Assembly (NCBI RefSeq): GCF_023159225.1
Contig: NC_063161.1
Location: 119,946,958 to 120,010,957 of the forward strand
Reading direction: 5' to 3'
DNA from: Perognathus longimembris pacificus
Taxonomy: Eukaryota > Chordata > Mammalia > Rodentia > Heteromyidae
DNA length: 64,000 bases
The number at the start of each line of letters is the position of its first letter. Within the stretch, counting starts at the first letter, position 1. The notes under the pieces were generated by a model that saw only the letters and a program-made list of their open reading frames with translations, did not search any database and had not been told where the DNA came from. Shown in pieces: positions 1 to 11,200 of this stretch. Made by a program: the position numbers and the translations under genes.

Positions 1-590
1 AGGCCCGTGCATGAAAAGCTCCAGTCCTTAAGGTAAGAAACAATCCACAGAAATTCACTCCTAAACATGCAATTGCTCTGTTATAACAAGGCATGATTGG
101 AAAGGGATATAAACAGCCCGAATTAAGAAATATTATCTCTGTGTAACACTGTCAAATCAACAGAGGAAAACACAAATAACTCACCTAAGAGAACACAAAA
201 AGAATACATAAGAAAAACAATATTAGAAAATACATAAATGTTACATTCAACCACAAATACATAAATAATTATGTGAAATAGACTAAATGTAACAGCTAAA
301 TATAAAAATTTATCTGAATAAGGACAGTCACTTCATAATGATAAAGCTCCGATAGTGTTAACAATGTAATCAGTGTAACGTTTGTACATCACATACAAAA
401 CGTCTATAACATATGAAGGAAAATGACAGAACTACAAAAACAACAAATAATAATCATGTATGGCTCCCAGTGATAGAACAGATAACAAATCAGTATGAAT
501 AGAGAAACAAGTTAATGAAGTAGACATATATAGATCAATGCTGCAACAATTGTAATGTGGGGATGTCTTAGCAAAGGCATTCTTCATGTC
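1..590. other. AT-rich sequence, nothing recognised
   Basis: The stretch is A+T-rich, with no convincing reading frame, RNA gene or repeat that I can name. The short frames here lack any recognisable domain. Confidence 0.5.
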
Positions 591-593
591 TTT

Positions 594-702
594 TGAACTC
601 AGGGCCTGGATGCTGTCCCTGAGCAATTTTGCTCAAGTCTAGGATTCTACCACTTGATCCATAGCTCCACTTCGGGCTTTTTGGTAGTTAATTGGAGATA
701 AG
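594..702 (-). mobile_element. B1-Geo SINE fragment
   Basis: This matches, in reverse, the right (Geo) monomer and the junction with the 7SL-like monomer: the gctcaag and ccacttgatcc blocks, then agttaattggagataag. It stops abruptly at about 702, where a plus-strand B1-like element begins, so two SINE pieces lie in opposite orientation. Confidence 0.7.
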
Positions 703-1205
703 CCAGGCACTGTTGGCTCACATGTGTAATTCTAGCTACTCACAAGGCTGAGATCTGAGGATGGCAGTTCAATTCCAGCCTTGACAGGAAAGGCTGGCTG
801 TGAGACTCTTATCTCAAATTAACTCCACCTCCCCTTCCAAAAAAAAAAAAAAAGCCAGAAGTAGAGTTATGGCTAAAGTGGTAGGGGGCTAGATTTTTTT
901 TTTTTTTTTTTTTTGGCCAGTCCTGGGGCTTGGACTCAGGGCCTGAGCACTGTCCCTGGCTTCTTTTTGCTCAAGGCAAGCACTCTGCCACTTGAGCCAC
1001 AGCGCTACTTCTGGCCATTTTCTGTATATGTGGTGCTGGGGAATCGAACCCAGGGCCTCATGTATATGAGGCAGGCACTCTTGCCACTAGGCCATATCCC
1101 CAGCCCAAGTAGGGGGCTAGATTTGAGCACAAAACCTCAGGGAACCATGCCCAGGCACTAAGTTCAAGCCCCAGTACTGGCACAAAACAAAACAACAACA
1201 ACAAA
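703..1205 (+). mobile_element. B1-Geo dimeric SINE, interrupted
   Basis: A 7SL-derived B1-like left monomer (gctcacatgtgtaattctagctactc and onward) runs from 703 to about 830. An A-rich linker and the first part of the Geo monomer follow up to about 896. The rest of the Geo monomer resumes at 1109-1183 and ends in an A/AAC-rich tail to about 1205. The gap is a later minus-strand ID-Geo SINE. A 16-bp sequence of the host element, gtagggggctagattt, lies on both sides (881-896 and 1109-1124) as the target-site duplication. Confidence 0.85.
897..1108 (-). mobile_element. ID-Geo dimeric SINE (IDL-Geo type), full length
   Basis: The plus strand reads poly-T, the complement of the Geo monomer (916 to about 1015), then the complement of a tRNA-like ID monomer with its A and B box region, ending near 1106 in the complement of gggctgggg. 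It is inserted in the Geo half of an older plus-strand B1-Geo SINE with a perfect 16-bp target-site duplication, so it is the younger of the two. It is a Pol III-type non-autonomous retroposon that depends on L1 machinery. The family name follows the described geomyoid IDL-Geo SINE and was not checked by search. Confidence 0.88.
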
Positions 1206-1209
1206 AGAG

Positions 1210-1312
1210 TCCCATGAACTTTCCTGCCAGCCCTGATTAGAACCATGATCCTCAGATCTCAGCTTCCTGAGCAGCTAGGTGCATAGGCATGAGCCACTGG
1301 TGCCTAGCTACC
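1210..1312 (-). mobile_element. B1-like SINE fragment
   Basis: The plus strand shows the complement of a 7SL-derived monomer: cctgccagccctg, a cctcagatctcagc block, then gcatgagccactggtgcct at the 5' end. No Geo half is attached. Confidence 0.75.
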
Positions 1313-3102
1313 ATGAAATATTTTTAAAGCATTTCCTCCTTTTACTTGTCTTCCTCTTTGTATTTCATTTTGGAGGCTTAAAAGCCTGTATGATCATTTT
1401 TGGCAGTCTGCTATTATATATGCGTATAACACGACAGATCTAATTTTAAGCTCCAAGTATGGGAGGCTGACCTTTAATTGTTCACCTGAGCCCCATCCTA
1501 TCCCTGGTGTGTGGGGTTTGATTGGATTCAGTTTAACTAAGAAGAAACTTTTAATCTCTTGTTTTCTTATATGTAAAAAGATGATAACTGTTTCTAGTTA
1601 ACAGGGCAGTTGTAAGGATTAATGAGATAATCCACCTCAAACTCTTAAAGTAGACCCTACACATTGCAACACTCAATATACATTCGCTATCCTTATTCAA
1701 AGTTTTCAACAGTGGTGAGGTCTTAAGATTGTTGATTCCATATGCCCAAATGGCTATTTATAATCATTTCCTTAATATGGTCACATAGTTATATTTTAGC
1801 AATCTCAAGCCCAACAGATCTCATTAATCGTGCTTCCTTGGTAGTTGCTCCAGCCAGAAGTGCACTTCATCCGGATTCTTCCCCATTATTTACTCAGGGT
1901 CTTTGTCCCTAGCTACCATGGAAGTTGCTAGATGACAAAAATATTCTCTGTTCTTTTCTCCCCTGAGGTTATGGGAACATGTCTCTCTGCTGCTGAATTG
2001 ATATATAAAATAAAATTAAGCACTGAAAGTATGAATCATTGGGCCCAGTTAACACTGTAGTCACAAAATTCTATTCTTTAAAAGTGAGATTTGTTTCTAA
2101 CTTTCTGATCTTCTTCTATTCTGTCTTTTCTTGTATATTTTTTCAATTTTCTCTTCTACACCTTTAGTTCTGGATACAGCCTCATTCTCTCCTCCATTTA
2201 AATTTTTTTATCATGTCCTTTCATTCTCGTGGCTCTTATAATGTTTATCAGTGAGGACTCTACCTCTTCTCCAATTGTCATGTGTAACTGCTGTTTCCTT
2301 GGCTCCTGGACAGCATAAAATATCCTTGGATCTTTCATAGCAGACTGTTGAATTTGGAAATGTAGATGCTCATTGAGCTATTTCTGGTTTTCTCTTTCAG
2401 ACTGCACTGGTAGGCCTTTGGATTTTCTTGTTGTTTATTCTTGGAGACTTCCTGGAGCGTCATAAAATGGCTTAAAATGATTACTATGCTGTGCACTGGT
2501 GTATATGACATTCAATCACCCTACACTAAGCTGAATTTCAATGAGTTTTGTGTAAATGAATCAGAAACATATGGATTTCATCCTCCCTAGCTACCTCTAC
2601 TTTTCTAAAAGCAGGAACTCAGCATGTACATTTTGCTGAATTAAAATGCTTGAAACTAAGATATTGCAAAACAGACTTTTCTATTCTTAATATTGTAATG
2701 TATCTGATATCATCTGAGGTCTGATGTGTGTTCATTAGTTTATGCACAACTTTTCTCTATTCTTCTTTGCCTTAGATACTCTTTCTTTACTGTGAGGCCC
2801 TATTTATCCTCTCCTTCTCTCATTCATCTGTCCACTAAGTAGCTACCTGTTGGCTGCTGCCTTGCCTGCCTGCCTCATGTCCTATACAGGTGATGGAGGG
2901 TTACAAAGCCAGTGAATTCCAGCACATTGTAAAGATGTCACAACAGAAGGGCAAGGGAGTTGGAGGAAAAAACCAACAACTTTTTGTGAGTATTGCATTG
3001 TACTACCTTTTGTTCTCCTTCTTAGTCCTTTCATGAAGGTGCTTTGTGTTGAGGTTAATTTCCGTAAATTGGCCTCCATTTCTAATCCTTTTGCTTCCTA
3101 AT
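1313..3102. other. Mostly unique sequence with one MIR remnant
   Basis: No gene is recognised. A weak MIR (listed separately) lies at 1555-1700. The remainder is AT-rich with no clear repeat or coding signal. Confidence 0.45.
1555..1700 (+). repeat. MIR SINE remnant
   Basis: A decayed match to the central and 3' part of MIR: a gttgtaaggattaatgagataat block followed by a ctcaatatacattcgctat block, corresponding to the usual ctcaataaatgttagctat. Ancient tRNA-derived mammalian SINE. Confidence 0.6.
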
Positions 3103-3432
3103 AGGGCCTGAATATTTGTGTCCCTCCTACCCATATTCATGTGTCAAAACTCATCCTCTAATGTGATGGTATTTGGGGGTGGTTAGGAGATGAGGGCAGA
3201 CCTTCATGAATGTAGTATCCTATGAAAGAAACAGAAAACTCCCTCACTTCTGCCATGTAAAGACAAAGTAAAAAATGAGGTTTGCCTTTGAACCAGGCCC
3301 TCACCAGACCTTGAATTTGCCATGATCTCATGACACCCAGCCTCCAGAGCTGTGGCAAATGAATTTTTGTTGTTTAGAAGCTGTCCAACATCTGATGTTT
3401 TGTTACAGCAGCCTGGCCAGACTGAGACACCC
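3103..3432 (+). mobile_element. Solo LTR of an ERVL-MaLR element (MST/MLT1 type)
   Basis: Ordered landmarks of a MaLR LTR are visible: gaatatttgtgtccctcc, aatgtgatggtatttgg, the ccttcatgaatg block, tctgccatgtaaagac, ggccctcaccagacc, ccagcctccagagctgtg, then aatgaatttttgttgttta and a ttgttacagcagcc end. No internal region follows, so it is a solo LTR of an old non-autonomous retroelement. It is decayed and carries no coding capacity. Confidence 0.85.
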
Positions 3433-3434
3433 CC

Positions 3435-4255
3435 CATCTGAATTTCTACAGCCACATTGGCTTCTTTCCAATTTCCTGTTGTAAAAATTCTCTCTCCATC
3501 TGGTGCTGCATATGTATGAGGGGTTGGTGCTTTCCTCCTCTTGATTCCTATCCATTGCAGAACCTCCACCATCTGAATCTCCTTTTATTGATCTTGGACT
3601 GCCTTAGTTAACTGTTGGCCTTGAGAGAGCAGAGCTAGATCCTAGTAAGGCATAAGCTGAGTGAATACATGGGATTTCCAATTGTATAGTATATGCAGCC
3701 ATGACTTTATAAGGCAGATGAAAGTCTATCATAGTGATACAACAGAATCAAGTGCTGAATTACCTATGTAAATAAATACTCCTAACAGTCACAGCCCATA
3801 GGACAATCAGTACTCTGATTAACACTGGCTTCCTGACCTTCACAATTTCATGAACTTAGTGATAATGGTAAGTAATAAAAAATACATCAGGAGGTAATAC
3901 TGTAAGTGTTTAACTACTTCAGTGAACAGTGTCATTTCTGCTCATCTGTATCACACTTTGAAGGATTCTGCAAAAGGGCTATATAATTTTATCTGTTATG
4001 AATATGTCAGGCCAGAAAGCAGATACATAAGGATCAGAAATTTACGTACAGTTATGAACATTAAAGTAGGCTCAGGGATTTAGGAAGCTATTGCTTTCTA
4101 CCTACTTATCTCCTTGCTGCATCAAATCCTTTATCATCCCAAAATGATCTAGGAAGACATCTACAGATCAAGTGTTCTCATGAGAGAGCATGTAAGAAGA
4201 TGCTGCTCAAGCCAAATTTCCATCATATGACTCACACAAATGTGGGAAAAATCGA
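3435..4255. other. Unique sequence, nothing recognised
   Basis: No gene, RNA or nameable repeat is seen between the MaLR LTR and the ID remnant. Confidence 0.45.
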
Positions 4256-4256
4256 A

Positions 4257-4321
4257 GGGCTGAGGGTGTAGGTCAGTAGTATATTGATTGCCTAGTATGT
4301 ACAAAGCAGTATGCTACATCT

Positions 4322-4369
<48 letters not shown>

Positions 4370-4376
4370 TCACACA
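4257..4376 (+). repeat. Old ID SINE with (CA)n microsatellite in its tail
   Basis: A gggctgagggtgtaggtcag start and a gattgcctagtatg block mark a decayed monomeric ID (tRNA-Ala-derived) element from 4257 to about 4322. A (CA)n run at 4323-4365 with ctcact interruptions replaces the A tail, a usual place for microsatellites to grow. Confidence 0.7.
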
Positions 4377-4773
4377 ACCTGGATCTGGACATATGACAGC
4401 ATTTTAGTGAAGGAAAGTCATGTTCACTTCCATGAGCTTGAATGACACTAATGAGCAAAGAAATTTTCACACTTGTTTCTCCTTTCTCTAAATAAGAATG
4501 TAAAAATAAACACATGTCTAATACACTGCATGTTCTAAATCATTTAAAATAATTTGTTTTAGGTAATGTTGAACCAATAGTAGAGACTAAAGCTATAGTA
4601 AATATCCTAAGTAATATTTTGCTCACTCAATTGAACTCTATCTCACTCATACATATGACATGACCAGAAGGTTTATAATGTCCATGAATTTCCTTCTAAA
4701 TTACTCATGCTACTTCTAATACCATTCTTCTTAAAAGAATTTGAGAGTGATACCTGTTACCATAAAATTTATT

Positions 4774-4983
4774 GGTGTTTTGTTTTGTTTTGTCAGTCCT
4801 GGGTCTTGGACTCAGGGCCTGAGCACTGTCTCTGGCTTTTTTTTGCTCAAGGCTAGCACTCTGCCACTTGAGCCACAGTGCCACTTCTGGCCGTTTTCTA
4901 TATATGTGGTGCTGGGGAATTGAACCCAGGGCTTCATGTATGCAAGTCAAGCACTCTTGCCAATAGGCCATGTTCCCAGCCCC
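4774..4983 (-). mobile_element. ID-Geo dimeric SINE, full length
   Basis: A (TTTTG)n tail complement is followed by complements of the Geo and ID monomers, ending at cccagcccc. It is flanked by a perfect 16-bp target-site duplication, taccataaaatttatt (4758-4773 and 4984-4999). Point changes such as a caatagg block show it is somewhat diverged. Confidence 0.88.
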
Positions 4984-5070
4984 TACCATAAAATTTATTA
5001 AATAATTATTTCTAAATAGTAGTGACATACTCTTGTCTTTTTTATGTTCCTGGCTAAGAGTTTTTTTTTT

Positions 5071-5485
5071 CTTCAAATTTTTATTATCAAACTGATGTAC
5101 AGAGAGGTTACAGTTTCATACATTAGGCATTGATACATTACTTGTACTGTTTGTTACCTCGTCCCTCAAACCTCCCCTCCCGCCTCCCCATTTCCGTTTC
5201 CCCCCATGAGGTGTTCAGTTCACTTACACCAAACAGCTATGCAAGTATTGCTTTTGTAGTTGTTTTCCTTTTTTTACCCTGTGTCTCTCAATTTTGGTAT
5301 TCCCTTTCAATTTCCTAGTTCTAATACCAGTATACATGGTTTCCAATATACTCAGATAAGATTACAGAGATAGTGTAGGTACAACCACAGGAAGGTGATA
5401 CAAGAACATCATCAATAATAGAAGCTACAGATACACATGGGATGTTGAAAGTAGTTACAACTGTGATATAACAATCATTAAAGCC
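5071..5485 (-). mobile_element. 5'-truncated L1, 3' UTR only (copy A)
   Basis: The complement of the L1 3' end seen repeatedly here begins at 5071-5100, with an A-rich tail and ctgatgtacagagaggttacag as the complement of the terminal UTR. The copy then runs through the pyrimidine-rich block (5165-5205) and the ctagttctaataccagtatac block. It stops near 5485. No ORF2 remains. The tail abuts ctaagagttt, which also occurs at about 5841 and 6416 (see findings). Confidence 0.85.
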
Positions 5486-5744
5486 CTTCCTTTTCAACAT
5501 GCTCTCTTATTAGATGCCTCATATTATACAACAAAAGTTGTTAAAGTTACACAAAAAGAAAATAATGACAAGATAAAAATAATTTACAATTCTTCTTTCC
5601 AAAGATAAATGAGATTAACATATAAAATATTATATTGGAATGAGATTATGATTTATACAAAAATTTTTGCCCTGCTTTCATTCAATTTACATTGATTTGG
5701 AACTTTCTTTCAAATCACTAGTCTTCATAAACTTGACTCTATTT

Positions 5745-5842
5745 TTTTTCTTTGTGCTGGTCCTCGAGCTTGAATTCAGGGCCTGTGTGTTCTCCTTAAG
5801 CCTTTTCTTTCTTTCTTATTTTGCTCAAGGCTGGCTAGCACT
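5745..5842 (-). mobile_element. Geo-monomer SINE fragment
   Basis: The plus strand shows gtgctggtcctcgagcttgaattcagggcctg and then ttttgctcaaggctggctagcact. This is the complement of the 3' part of the Geo monomer, with a CT-rich expansion inside. It is cut off at ctagcact, next to a ctaagagttt copy. Confidence 0.65.
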
Positions 5843-5929
5843 AAGAGTTTTTTTTTGTTGTTGTTGTTTTTTAGGGTGTACATAAGACTGGAGCCATTTG
5901 ATTTTATTTCCTTTTTTTTAATCATTTTT

Positions 5930-6413
5930 CCCCCTTATTTATTATCAAAGTGATGTACAGAGAGGTTACAGTTTCATACGTTAGGCCTTCGGTAAATTTC
6001 TTGTACTGTTTGTTACCTCCTCTCTCGTTCCCCCCACCCCCTTCCCCCTTCCCCCTTTCCCTCTTCCCCCATGAGTTGTTCAGTTGGTTTACACCAAATG
6101 GTTTTACAAGTATTGCTTTTGGAGTCATTTGTCTTTTTACCCTTTGTCTCTTGATTTTGATATTCCCTTTCACTTTCCTAGTTCTAATACCAGTATATAC
6201 AGTATATACAGTACTCAGATAAGATACAGTGATAGTGCGGGTACAACCACAGGAAGGGGATACAAGAGGATCATCAAGAAAAGAAGCTACTGTTTCACAT
6301 GGCATGTTGAAAGTAATTACAACAGTGATATAACAGTTGTTTCCATAACATGAAGTTCATTTCACTTAGCATTATCTTATGCATTCATAAAGGCATAGCT
6401 ATTAGGCTCTTGT
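5930..6413 (-). mobile_element. 5'-truncated L1, 3' UTR only (copy B)
   Basis: Same 3' UTR family as copy A, but about 60 bp longer at the 5' side (through the complement of aagcctaatagcta near 6400). Its pyrimidine-rich block at 6020-6073 is a run of ccccctt units, purine-rich on the element's sense strand. Beyond the 3' end lies about 75 bp of extra sequence before an A-rich run that meets ctaagag (5841). That is consistent with a short 3' transduction, or with unrelated flank. Confidence 0.85.
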
Positions 6414-6419
6414 GCCTAA

Positions 6420-7495
6420 GAGTTTTATTTTACTAGCATAAGCTTGAATATCTGACCCATCAATTAAGGAGCTATTTCTTCAGTATTTTTTTCTTATAAT
6501 ACAAAAGATCAGTCCTATCTGTCTAAACAGTCCTAATGAGATGGCCAGACAGAATCATGGCTGTGGATGAGAAGCAAAGGAAAACTCATTTGCTTATATG
6601 AAGACAAAATATATTTGTTTTGTGAGCCTCATAACCTAGACAGTGGAAATCTATTGTACCTTTGATTGGAATACTTGAGCCCATGACACATTCACTCTTG
6701 ACAATGACAATTCATATATGTGCCAGCACATTATTACTGTTCAAGATGCAAGTAGTTCTATTTGAGTTGTAATGGTCCATTTCAATTATTTAGTAATTGC
6801 ACTTTTCAAAGCTTGGTCTAGTAACTTCAAACTGTCAGATGTAGGAATTTGTTTCACTTTATAGATGAGAAAACTGAGGTTGAAACATATTGACTCCCCC
6901 AGGTTATGAAAATTATAAATTTTAGGACCATAACACTCAACTACATCATCTGACTACATGCAAGTAGATTATCAAAACAGTCCCTGTATCACTGGATTTT
7001 GTGGTTATCCTTCAAAAGTCCTACCCTTGGTAAACAAACAATAGTAAAATCTAACAAAGGAGCAGCAACAGCTAACATTGGATGTACTGTACTGATTGCT
7101 AGCTTCCTTGCTCACTAGTAGAGACTTCTAAATGATGGAAAGAGGCAGTTAACATGTTGCCGTGTTCTGTCTTTCATCCATAGCTTGTCTTGTATGTTTA
7201 TGGTAATAGTACAAAGTAGTAAAATTTAATTGAACAGAAGTCCAACAAGATCATTTTTGCTGGACATAATATGAGTCACACAAATAAAGATAACACAACT
7301 TTAAAATAATTCAGAAAAAAATTCCAATGAACATAACCATTAATTTAAAATTTCCCCATCTTGAAACATGTTTTGTGTAATATGCAAAAGAATAAAGCTG
7401 TAAGTATTATACAATGTAGGTCATGAAAATTCATATTTAGAAACTCAGATACAAATGAATGTCCTTTTAAAAATACTTTAAGTATCTTTTAAAAA
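6420..7495. other. Mostly unique sequence with one MIR remnant
   Basis: No gene is recognised. A MIR remnant at 6830-6955 is listed separately. Confidence 0.45.
6830..6955 (-). repeat. MIR SINE remnant
   Basis: The ttatagatgagaaaactgaggttg block is the reverse complement of the well-conserved MIR core ctcagtttcctcatctgtaaa. The following ccccaggttatgaa block fits the MIR 5' side. Confidence 0.65.
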
Positions 7496-7499
7496 TATC

Positions 7500-7580
7500 T
7501 AATGTACCCTCTGCCTTACGTATGAAACTGTAACCCCTCTATACATCACTTTGACAATAAATAAGTATTTTTAAAAATCT
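7500..7580 (+). mobile_element. Very short L1 3' end
   Basis: The tatgaaactgtaacccctct block, then atacatcactttgacaata and a polyadenylation-like aataaa, is the sense-strand form of the same L1 3' terminus found in minus orientation elsewhere. Only about 75 bp survive. It is the only plus-strand copy of this L1 family here. Confidence 0.75.
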
Positions 7581-7968
7581 TTAAGTAGTTGTACAAAAGA
7601 GTCAGCATTCAACAAAGGAATTTAAGAGTACAATGAATCTGGATCAATGTCACCCCTTTCAATACTCTCACCCATCCTTCCAAACCCACCACTTCCCTCA
7701 CTTTTCTTAAATCCTGACTACATTCTCCCCCCTTCTCTTTGTCTACCTCATTTTTCTGTCCTTTTTATCTTCCCCAAACCCAGAAATATTTAAGACTAGT
7801 ATTTTTTTCTCACTTAGATGATGAGGGAACCGGCTCTCTTTCTAAAATCTTTTACAGTTACATTAACTACATTAATATAAAGAATAAATAATTATAGTTG
7901 ACTGGCCTGATCCATGTTCTCAAAGTTGAAGTCTATTTTTCTGATAGTTTTGGAGTGAGTCATATACT

Positions 7969-7970
<2 letters not shown>

Positions 7971-8009
<39 letters not shown>
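7971..8009. repeat. (TG)n microsatellite
   Basis: About 19 uninterrupted TG units, adjoining the tail side of the B1-Geo SINE. Confidence 0.95.
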
Positions 8010-8010
<1 letters not shown>

Positions 8011-8035
8011 TGAGTTTGCTTTTGTTTTTGTTTTT

Positions 8036-8230
8036 GTGCACATTCTCAGGCTTGAACTCAGGGTCAAGGTGATATCCCTGAGCTATTTTGCCCTACCACT
8101 TGAGCCACAGCTACACTTCCAGCTTATTGGAGATATGAGTCTGACAGATTTTCCTGCCTGCTTTGAATTGTGATCCTATCTTAGCATCCTAAGTAGCTAA
8201 GATTACAGGTGTGAGCTACAACCACTCAAT
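8036..8230 (-). mobile_element. B1-Geo dimeric SINE, diverged
   Basis: The complement of the Geo monomer (ctcaggcttgaactcaggg, ccacttgagccacag) is joined to the complement of the B1-like monomer (cctaagtagctaagattacagg, gtgagc). Several small deletions make it one of the older copies. Confidence 0.8.
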
Positions 8231-8234
8231 TGTG

Positions 8235-11200
8235 ATGTTTCCTTTTGCCACATGTTATGATATTTGCATTTTGTGAGTTATTATTTTCTTATGTTAGAGG
8301 TGTTTTCTTATGTTTAGGTGTGTGAACAGTAGTATTTAACCTAAGACTATGTAGTTAATGTGAATTGGTAAAAAAAAAAAATCACAGGGCAGTTAGAAAT
8401 ACTTGAAATAAATATAAGGGTTTTGCTTTACTCTCTCTTTTACTTTATTCTTTGAGGAATGAAATGAGGTTATTGACTAAAGAAATATTTGTCTATAAGT
8501 TTCTCTCTGAGAATTCCTTTTACTGCATAGGCTAAGTTATGATACCTTGTAGTTTTTACTTGCGCTACAAAATTATAGTACAGTAAAGCTGAAAAAAATG
8601 TTTTTAAGAAAAAAAGCTAACCAGGAGCAAATACGTTGAAATTAGGCTGTTTTTCTTTACTTACAAAGCTTGCTGTGTTTACTTTTAGTTCAGTACTTGA
8701 TTATATTATTCATTCTTTAATTCTCTGACTTCCCCCATTAGAAATGTAAACACAAGCACAACTCATTAATTTGATAGCCAGCCTTTACTGCTCAGGACAT
8801 TACTCCTCATTAGATCTCTAGATAGAATGTATCTCTCTTGTTCAACAGACAACTTGAGCATCGGGCACTGAAGCCAAAAGCAGAACTTTGTAGAAATCGG
8901 GAAGAATCAAGACACTAAAGAACAAAAGAGTTTATGTCCACAGGCTTCCAAAGAGATGAAAGAATTTCACTTGTGCCTGCCAGAGGGTTGGGGGCAGGAA
9001 GGGAAACTAGCTTAGAGGAGAAACAAGGAGAAAGAGGACAGGGGAAGTAAGAAGGGAGAGCACAATGTTGGCAAACATTCTTAGTTCCTGGAAATTTCTG
9101 TTATTCCAAAATGGTCTCCAACTGATGAGCTGCTAGAGCCATTTGTGTTGTCAGACAAACTGAAAACATTTGTGTCATGGTCCTAAAACAGTGAATCCAG
9201 GCAGTGTACTATCACATTTCATAGCTTTGAGGGAAAACAAAGAAAGGAAAGAATGGGCAGAAGTTCACAGGGAAATGTCTGCTGCCAAGCTGGGTCACTT
9301 CATTTCCTCTCTATACATAGGCTGCCAAGACAGGGTCTCAGGTAGGCCCTACCCTTAGTGGTCTCCTGAAATTGACAAAGGGTTTTATTTGAGAATCAAA
9401 ATTTACTGCAACAACATGACAGGTTGGGACAAGTTCCAATCTTACCCAGTTTTTCCCCCTTAATAAGCAGAGGATACAATAAGAATCCTGGTCCTCCTGT
9501 CATGTACACACACGTAGGTGTTTATGGGGGTTTACGTGGGCTGGGCGGAGGAATGAGGAGAGAAATGGGAAATGATCCTCACATGAAGCTGACATTCAAA
9601 GGACCACAGGACAAACATTGTGAGGAACTTTTATAAAGTCCCTCCAGAAAACTTGTGAAATGAGTATATTTTAATATATCTACTTGAGGAAATTGTCAAA
9701 AATCTTTTCCCCCAGTATTGTAGGTGATATCACACATTAACCTATACCTAAAAACCTACCACGTAAACTCTGGAATGACTGGTGTTTCAGATTTACTAAG
9801 TGGCCAGGTTAGAGTTTAAATTCAGGCTCATAGGAGCTTCGAGCCCTTGTTCTTTCTGCTGTACCATATTATCCACTCAGGGTTAGTTAAAAAACATTTT
9901 TTTAGCCTTCCAGCTTAAGCTTTCTGATTCCTTCTTTCTAGCTAATAATAAGCCAGCCTCAAGTCCTCCAGGGAGTTTTTTTTCCTTTAGGGCTGAAAGA
10001 ATAAAAACACACCACATGCTCTTGAAGCCTCACTAATAGTCACAACTATAAAGGTTGGAGTCAGTGCTGAGAGAATATTATTAACAAATGGTTTAAAAAA
10101 AAACCAACAACAACCCTTAGTGTGACAGCAACCACCCACACCATTTGTAAAATTCCAGGGGAAGAAACATGACCCAGAAAGAAACAAATCTCAGTATCAG
10201 AAATATAAAAGGAGGAACATCATTGTCTTTAGACAGTTTGTTTAACTGTGAATGATAAAAATGTTTCAATTGATTCAATGGAAATTTTTTTAAATAAACA
10301 AGGTTTTAAAAAAATGTCATTTATGGGACTGTGGGATTCATTTCCTTTGCCTTTAGATCTTTGCCTCTCATTCTGAGCAGCAGATGCTCTCATGGAAAGA
10401 AGACTACCTGCTTTCCAGAGGATCTCTGTAACAAATAGCTTTGAGGGAGAGAGAAGGATCACGGGAGGAAAAGGAAAGAACTAGAAAGGGGGCTGGGGGA
10501 AAGGGGAAATTAAGAAAGTTGGCTTAATGCACATCATCTGAATTATTCAACTGCTAGAAAGCCAACAGATTTCTTTTGACATTTGACTGTCTCACTCTGC
10601 ATCCACATTCATATTCCAGCATTTCCAGGACCGATGCTAAGAGAATTCTGTCCATCTGCACAGCCTAGATTTGTGACATATTTATCTTTCTTTGTAAAGT
10701 TGAGGCATAAAATTTTGAGGACATGAGTATTAATGAAATGGCATTTTAGTTCAGGAAGGTTACACAGCTTTAAAAGGACTCTTAGGAATCAGTCCTTTTA
10801 CTGTACAGACATATTCTTTTGCAAATAAAACCATTCCACGCTCCCTCCTCTCCCCTGCCCCCATCAAAATGCTTAGACAGTGTTTTTGAATCCCAAGGTT
10901 TCTAAAAGCTTGTCAAATGCTTCTTTAAAGCAACAGGTATGACTGGAGTTAGTTGAAATTATGACCTCAAAGGCTAATGGTTTGGAGAGAACTGGATCTC
11001 CATGAGCCAAGAAAAATAAAACATTAAGGAAAGTATTCATTTAATCCCAACTTGGGTAACACACTCACCTGAAAAATACCAGTAATAAAACTAGAAACAG
11101 GAACATGTCTACAGTTTTGGAAGTCTCAGGAAACAATTTGTTCGAGAAGGCTGTGTTTTCCCTACATTGAAGGTTTTCCTGTTATTAAACATCCAGACCT

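Noticed and set aside
913..1161. 82-codon frame with ASPGAWTQGLSTVPGFFLLK
   Set aside because: The same peptide recurs at 4741, 20652 and 41338 because it is the translation of the ID-Geo SINE in reverse, not a gene family.
5950..6353. Recurrent frames containing LFSWFTPN and FPFTFLVLIPVYT
   Set aside because: They are antisense translations of the L1 3' UTR and recur at 40347, 42619 and 48898 with the element.
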